Shown here piece after piece: positions 42,754 to 47,653 of a stretch of 47,653 nucleotides of DNA. Position 1 is the stretch's first letter. Each line of letters opens with the position of its first letter. A program made the position numbers and the translations under genes. The stretch spans positions 1 through 47,653 of the forward strand of contig JAQBZB010000031.1 in NCBI GenBank assembly GCA_027622275.1, given 5' to 3'. This DNA is from Planctomycetota bacterium (GTDB taxonomy: Bacteria > Planctomycetota > Planctomycetia > Pirellulales > Pirellulaceae). The notes beneath the pieces are model-generated. The model did no database searches and was not told the origin of the DNA. It saw nothing but the letters and a program-made list of their open reading frames with translations.

Positions 42754-42865
42754 CCTAAGATGGCTCTCCGAGGCCGTCGTGTCCGCCATACATTCAAGAA
42801 TTCGACGGACTCGTCCTCCCGTCGTAGGCGTAAGTTGTTGGGTCCGATTTCCACTCGGACGAACC

Positions 42866-43405
42866 TCACGACAATGACTTGCGATGGAGCCTCGCTCGGA
42901 TGTAAACACCTGTGAAGGTGATGCCGACAATCAGCGCGACCCATTTCCAGATGGGCGGCCCGAAGACAACCGTCGCGTTCACGACCATAAACGCAAAGAT
43001 GCCGTGCAAGGTCCAAAAGTATCCTCGCCGACGGTTGTGCGTACTCGCGTCGCCAACCCACCATGCGAAGGTATCGGCTAACCAGAGCGCTGTGAATGCA
43101 TAATTGAGAAACAAGCCTCCGCCCCATCGAATGCCGATGAGGGCCTCCGTTTGCGCGGCTGTGTGGACGAGCGCGCGTTCATGACTCCAATCATGAACAA
43201 ACTCAAACGCGCAGACAACATGCGTCAAGAACATCGCACAGCCGATCGTCCAAATCCACCGTGAGGTTTTACAGAGGGACCGCCCCTTGGAGCCGCCGGG
43301 CAAGCCGATATCGATTGCCACGCGGCCGAGATAACAAGCAATGGCGAGACGTACACTCCACCGCGTCAGCAGTTCGGCAAGATGCGGTTCAAATCCAGAC
43401 GCCAT
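42866..43405 (-). CDS. Four-helix integral membrane protein, function unknown
   Basis: A 179-residue protein with about four membrane helices: one near 15-35 (SVRLAIACYLGRVAIDI), one near 50-70 (WIWTIGCAMFLTHVVCAFEFVHDWSH), one near 95-115 and a final pair near 130-170. Histidines and tryptophans sit near helix ends (FEFVHDWSHERA). I do not recognise the family with confidence. The layout resembles small uncharacterised planctomycete membrane proteins. The start is ATG 43405. Neighbours give no functional clue. Confidence 0.6.
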   Translation of the reverse strand: MASGFEPHLAELLTRWSVRLAIACYLGRVAIDIGLPGGSKGRSLCKTSRWIWTIGCAMFLTHVVCAFEFVHDWSHERALVHTAAQTEALIGIRWGGGLFLNYAFTALWLADTFAWWVGDASTHNRRRGYFWTLHGIFAFMVVNATVVFGPPIWKWVALIVGITFTGVYIRARLHRKSLS

Positions 43406-43843
43406 GAACAAGCCGTGGGCTCTGTGAGGCTGCGATCGAGATCAATCAGGAAAGGCACTCTGCAAATTCCGGCATCGACTCGCGTTGCAGACTGTCGCCA
43501 CCAACCATACTGAAACGTCGCTCCATTGACTGCCCCAGTGCTACGCCAAGTCGAAGAGCCCGCCGTGAATTAATCGTCGGCCTTGGACGGCCATCGTACA
43601 AAAGCGTCAACGCCGTTGGCGAGCAACATGATAATCGACAGAAGCCGCAGAACCCGTACGACCGGAATAACTAAATAAGCCGGCATATCTGACCGATTCG
43701 TTATATGTGCAATGACAGACACGTCTTGCGCGAAATAGTTAACCTAACCCGCAAGGTTTAACACTCGAAGGTGAAGCGAGGATCGCCGCGAAGTATTTCC
43801 CGGCGCTTCAGGGCTTCTGCGAGACGAAAAGGGCTCAGATTCC
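43406..43843. other. Intergenic region
   Basis: About 440 bases between divergent genes. It contains a degenerate GTCGGCCTTGGACGGCCATCGTAC string (around 43575-43599) similar to one arm of the hairpin at 37817-37875, and an AT-rich stretch near 43690-43760 that could hold the cytochrome promoter. No gene is seen. Confidence 0.4.
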
Positions 43844-45931
43844 ATGGCACGGATGCGTTGGTTTATCACCTGTTTGATGGCAATTTGTTTTGCCTGCGAC
43901 TACTGCCAGACGGCCAGGGCGGAGGAACAGCCCAAGAACATTCTGCCTCCGTTTCCTTACGACTTGCTGGAGGTTGACCTAACGACCGCAGGCCGCTTCT
44001 GTGGCCCGGCTCGAACCGAGTTGGTAAGGCGACGGCTGATCACCGACGCCCCGTCGCCATCGGACGAACACTCCGGTCGGGCTCACGTTCATACGACAAA
44101 CGACAGCCACGTTCGTTCTGCGTCGAACGAACCACCACGCTCGGCGCAGGCCATCAGCATCCGCATCAGCGATGCCGCGACGCAACCCGATCAACAACAC
44201 GAGGCAGTTACCTTCGCAACCGACCAGGCACACGCCGACTGCTTCGATGGCGACCCGTTCCCGTCGGCCAAGAAGTGCCAAGCGTGCCATCCCGGACACT
44301 ATCGCGAATGGTCGGTCTCGGCACACGCGTACGCGCAGCTAAGTCCCGTCTTCAACACGATGTCCAACAGGTTGATTCAAGCCAACAATGGCACGTTGGG
44401 TGACTTCTGCATTCGCTGTCACACCCCGATCGGCATGGCATTAAACGAACCGATCGCGATGAGCAACATGGACCGGCATCCCGCGGCGCGGGAGGGCGTG
44501 ACCTGTGTTGTTTGCCATCGCATCAACCAGAACTGGGGAAAAGGTGCGGGGCGGCTGGCGCTCGTGGCTGGTGGATTGAACGCACCGATCTATGGCCCGA
44601 CAGGGAACCAGATCCTCGCCGAAGTACTGGCGGACCCTGATCGGTACGGTGTGATGAAGACCGATGATACGCCGACGTCCCGCGGCCGCGAGGTACATGC
44701 CGAAGTCGTGCCCTTCTTCGCGCTCACGACACCCTCGGTGTGCGGCTCGTGCCACGACGTGTTCGCCCCCAACGGCTTTCGACTGGAAGATGCGTTCAGC
44801 GAATTCAAGGCATCGCCTGCTGCTCGAAAGAAGTTTCTGAACTGCCAAGACTGCCACATGGGATTGTCGCCCGGCGAGGCATCCGGCTACGCGTTTGAAC
44901 CGGCTGCGAAGGTCGGAAACGTCTCGACGACGCCGCGTAAGCGAACGAACCACATGATCGCTGGTCCCGACTATTCGATCATTCACCCTGGTCTCTTCCC
45001 GCATAATCCCAATGCCGTTCGAGAAGAGCACGCCGAATTCGCGGGCGACCTGGAACCCGGTTTGGCCACGATGCGGGAGTGGCTGCAGTTTGACTACCGC
45101 GCCGGATGGGGAACTGAGCAGTTCGAGCGTAATCTGCCGGATGGTTATTCATTCCCAGCCGCTTGGGAGAGTCAGGCCCGGCGTTTTCGCGCCGCGGACG
45201 TGCTGCGAGAACAATTCGATCTGCTGAACGAAGCGGCGCAGGCGCGGCATCAGGTACTGAGTGCTGGCTACAAGCTGGGCGACATCGTTCAGGATCGGGC
45301 GGGTCATGACGGAATCCGCTTCCGAGTGAATGTTTACAACGGCACGGACGGGCATAGCGTGCCGACCGGCTTTGACGCCGAACGGCTCGTATTTCTGCGG
45401 GTCACGGTGTGGGATCGAAACGGGCAACTCGTCTTCGTGTCGGGCGACCTCGACCCCAATGGCGATGTCCGCGACAGCCATTCGCTGTACGTCCACAACG
45501 GCGAACTGCCGCTGGACCGGCAACTGTTTTCGCTGCAAACGCGGTTCCTGACCCGCAACATTCGAGGCGGCGAACGCGAGCAGATCGTGCCGGTTCCCTA
45601 CTCGCTCGACCCGCTTCCTTACACCCGCCCCGAGACACGTCCGTTCACGGTCCTCGGGCGGCCCGTAGGTGCCCGGAAACACAAACAGAGCATCGAAGTC
45701 AACGGCCAACGCTGGGCGAGATACCACATCGACCCGTCGCAGTTGACTTGTCACGGACCGTACTCCGCGCACGTCGATCTCGTTGCCGGGATGGTGCCGA
45801 TCAACCTGATCCACTTCATCGAGACCGTCGGATTCGACTACGACATGTCGGCTCGTGAAGTTGCGGACGCGATCGTCGAGGGTCACATGGTTGTGCATTC
45901 GGCTTCAACCACGTTTCACGTTGACGAGTAA
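43844..45931 (+). CDS. Exported pentahaem cytochrome c (c554-like)
   Basis: The 695-residue protein starts with a signal peptide (MARMRWFITCLMAICFACDYC..., cleavage likely after ARA). Five CxxCH haem sites are at residues 145 (CQACH), 189 (CIRCH), 221 (CVVCH), 300 (CGSCH) and 334 (CQDCH). Extra histidines for axial ligation (HYREWSVSAHAYAQ) match the cytochrome c554 family. A C-terminal beta-rich region follows from about residue 480 (RFRVNVYNGTDGHSVPTGF). Haem order and local motifs match those in 25067-27916, so the two are paralogous. The next gene encodes an outer-membrane beta-barrel, suggesting an envelope electron-transfer role (inference). Confidence 0.9.
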   Translation: MARMRWFITCLMAICFACDYCQTARAEEQPKNILPPFPYDLLEVDLTTAGRFCGPARTELVRRRLITDAPSPSDEHSGRAHVHTTNDSHVRSASNEPPRSAQAISIRISDAATQPDQQHEAVTFATDQAHADCFDGDPFPSAKKCQACHPGHYREWSVSAHAYAQLSPVFNTMSNRLIQANNGTLGDFCIRCHTPIGMALNEPIAMSNMDRHPAAREGVTCVVCHRINQNWGKGAGRLALVAGGLNAPIYGPTGNQILAEVLADPDRYGVMKTDDTPTSRGREVHAEVVPFFALTTPSVCGSCHDVFAPNGFRLEDAFSEFKASPAARKKFLNCQDCHMGLSPGEASGYAFEPAAKVGNVSTTPRKRTNHMIAGPDYSIIHPGLFPHNPNAVREEHAEFAGDLEPGLATMREWLQFDYRAGWGTEQFERNLPDGYSFPAAWESQARRFRAADVLREQFDLLNEAAQARHQVLSAGYKLGDIVQDRAGHDGIRFRVNVYNGTDGHSVPTGFDAERLVFLRVTVWDRNGQLVFVSGDLDPNGDVRDSHSLYVHNGELPLDRQLFSLQTRFLTRNIRGGEREQIVPVPYSLDPLPYTRPETRPFTVLGRPVGARKHKQSIEVNGQRWARYHIDPSQLTCHGPYSAHVDLVAGMVPINLIHFIETVGFDYDMSAREVADAIVEGHMVVHSASTTFHVDE

Positions 45932-45992
45932 CATTACGAATCGTTTGAGAAACCGAGCGAGCACAGTCGCAAGTAAGGCCGCACAACTTGCC

Positions 45993-47603
45993 ATGAGAAG
46001 ACGCATGTATCGTTTTGAGAATGTTGTGCTAAGAACGCTGCTGCTGGCGACGGCGCTGGTCGCGATTAACCTCGCTTCGCGCGGTTGGTCACAAGAAGCA
46101 TCCAATCCGTTCGTGGACGACGTTTTCGAAAACGGGGGCATCGACTCCGGAGGCGTTGAAGTTGAGTTCCCACATGCGGAGCCTCCGCTGTGGTGCGAGT
46201 TGCTGGAGGCCGGACCAACCGTGTTGAGCTGGCCCGACGAACCTCTCGGCAACTTCTTCGGCCACGTCCTGGGAGTTGAACACCTTCACATCGAGAGTGC
46301 GATTGAGGAGCACGCGATTGGAATTCAACCGCTTCCGCCGCGACCACCATTGATTGTGGAGTGGAACGAGCTGTTCCTCGGCCCGGGATCACTGGCACAA
46401 GGAATCGAGATTCCCACCGGAGCCGTCTGGCGCCCAGCGTTTTGGGTGTTCGGCGAGTATCGCGGTGCCATGCAGTACTTTGACCGAGGCGACCCGATTG
46501 CGGAATGGGCGAATCGGCTCGATCTGTTCGGCCAACTGAATCTTTCCGGGACGGAGCGGCTGCTCGTCGGTGTGCGTCCGTTGGACGAGGAGACGAGTGG
46601 GAGGCGAGACTTCACGGGCTATGACTTCAACGACGGCAATTGGACGGACGGCACGAACGCCAAGATGCAGACGTTGTTCTTTGAGGGAGACTTTGGCGAA
46701 CTCTTTCCGAATCTCGATCCCTACGACACGCGCATGCTGGACTATGGATTCTCGATCGGGCGCATGCCGCTGCTGGCTCAACAAGGATTGCTCATCAACG
46801 AAGACATGATCGACGCGGTGACGGTCACGCGAAACACGCTCAGCGGACATGGCAACTTGAACCTCCGCGCGACGGGCGTTTACTCGTGGCGTGGCATCAA
46901 CCGAAACAGTCCCGTCGGACGTCCGAACGATTTCGATCCAAATTCAAAGATGGTTGCGATTCTGACCGAAAGTGACTTTGCCAAACGCACAGTCAACCTG
47001 GATGCGACGTACGTCTACGGAGATCCCACGTTCGGCAACATGTACGCCTTTGCCGCGAGTTCAATTCGACGTCACCACGGACATCACAACACGTACAACA
47101 CTTCGGTCCATTTGCTCGCTTCGATTCCTGAAGGACCGACGACGCCCTACGCCGATCAAGGCGAGTTGTTGTTCGCACAGACTTCCTGGACACCGCATCA
47201 CACCGACGACTTGATTTACGTCAACGCCTTCTGGGCGATCGACCAGTTTACTTCTCCAACACGTGGACCCTTGATGGGAAGTCCGCTTGGGCAGACGGGC
47301 ATCTTGTTCGCCAGCGTTGCTCTGGGGCAATACACGGCCCCCATCGCCGTGCGCACGGATAACTTGGCCGGAGCGAGTCTCGGCTATCAGCTGTTCTTTA
47401 ATAACACTCGCGATCAATTGATTTTTGAGCTTGGCGGCGCGAAGGAGACGAAAGGTGTGAACCGCGGAACGCTTGGAACGGGACTGCGCTATCAAAAGGC
47501 GATCGGCCAGCATTCGATCCTCGTCGTCGAAGGCTTCGTCAGCAAACACGAGGGACAACGGGTCTCTCAAGGCGCTCGAACCGAGTGGCGCATCAAGTTC
47601 TAA
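45993..47603 (+). CDS. Outer-membrane beta-barrel protein (porin-like)
   Basis: The 536-residue protein starts with a signal peptide (VVLRTLLLATALVAINLASRGWSQ). The mature part is rich in alternating aromatic and polar residues and in Gly/Asn/Asp turns (FWVFGEYRGAMQYFDRG, LDLFGQLNLSGTERLLVG, FELGGAKETKG). It ends with Phe (EWRIKF), the usual outer-membrane barrel signature. No enzymatic motif is seen. The start is ATG 45993 or ATG 46005. The open frame to 45855 overlaps the cytochrome gene and is not likely used. It lies 61 bases after the pentahaem cytochrome gene in the same direction. Confidence 0.75.
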   Translation: MRRRMYRFENVVLRTLLLATALVAINLASRGWSQEASNPFVDDVFENGGIDSGGVEVEFPHAEPPLWCELLEAGPTVLSWPDEPLGNFFGHVLGVEHLHIESAIEEHAIGIQPLPPRPPLIVEWNELFLGPGSLAQGIEIPTGAVWRPAFWVFGEYRGAMQYFDRGDPIAEWANRLDLFGQLNLSGTERLLVGVRPLDEETSGRRDFTGYDFNDGNWTDGTNAKMQTLFFEGDFGELFPNLDPYDTRMLDYGFSIGRMPLLAQQGLLINEDMIDAVTVTRNTLSGHGNLNLRATGVYSWRGINRNSPVGRPNDFDPNSKMVAILTESDFAKRTVNLDATYVYGDPTFGNMYAFAASSIRRHHGHHNTYNTSVHLLASIPEGPTTPYADQGELLFAQTSWTPHHTDDLIYVNAFWAIDQFTSPTRGPLMGSPLGQTGILFASVALGQYTAPIAVRTDNLAGASLGYQLFFNNTRDQLIFELGGAKETKGVNRGTLGTGLRYQKAIGQHSILVVEGFVSKHEGQRVSQGARTEWRIKF

Positions 47604-47653
47604 GAAACTGTGGACAAACTAATTCCCGGAGGGCGAATTGGGAGGGCGAGGCT

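Noticed and set aside
47604-47653. GGAGGGCGA repeats at the right edge
   Set aside because: They may begin a dispersed repeat, but the window ends before any structure can be judged.

Overview
The window looks like a chromosomal segment of a planctomycete, probably Pirellulales-like. This rests on recalled family knowledge, not a database search. The signs are large periplasmic proteins (FG-GAP/ASPIC-UnbV, secretin-like repeats), pentahaem cytochromes of planctomycete type, an integrase fragment of a type common in that phylum, a two-subunit glycine decarboxylase, and several hairpin-rich non-autonomous repeats. Most genes are ordinary housekeeping or envelope genes. The mobile DNA is concentrated in the first 10 kb.

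Region 1 (1-10.5 kb). A left-truncated, frameshifted HipA-like kinase and a HIRAN-domain gene lie beside an intact selenocysteine tRNA gene (selC, minus strand, anticodon UCA). On the other side of selC is the N-terminal remnant of a planctomycete-type integrase, so selC may be an old island attachment site. A nitrilase-superfamily amidohydrolase and an ExbD/TolR protein follow. Next come a 178 bp MITE-like element, a 2.57 kb insertion sequence with an 805-residue DDE-type transposase (5 bp target duplication GAGTC lying on the xerD stop codon), XerC/XerD, a PlsC-like acyltransferase, an inverted second copy of the MITE, and a degenerate GGDEF protein.

Region 2 (10.5-24 kb) is almost entirely on the minus strand. 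It holds rpmE-prfA-prmC, a conserved acidic hypothetical protein, an ECF sigma / anti-sigma pair, an FHA protein, a complete glycine-cleavage operon gcvT-gcvH-gcvPA-gcvPB ending with a LipM-like octanoyltransferase, and rnr. A second small MITE family (119 bp) has copies at 13.7 and 42.6 kb.

Region 3 (24-34 kb) is a plus-strand redox/envelope cluster. It holds a small secreted Cys-motif protein, a membrane/pentahaem/TPR fusion cytochrome, a CRTAC1-like FG-GAP protein and a secretin-N-domain-like protein. A convergent zinc-ribbon/LRR membrane protein closes it.

Region 4 (34-47.6 kb) has a secreted esterase and Tat metallophosphoesterase, a PilZ protein, nagA and a HEAT-like protein. The gene at 39390-39944 is one continuous reading frame apart from a single in-frame TGA, placed so that the product carries a Cys-x-x-Sec motif. 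It is followed by a propeller/dihaem cytochrome, an AlkA-like glycosylase, a membrane protein, a second pentahaem cytochrome and an outer-membrane beta-barrel protein.

The most notable system is the selenocysteine link: an intact tRNA-Sec and a strong candidate for an exported thioredoxin-fold selenoprotein in the same 47 kb. The selA, selB and selD genes are not in the window.
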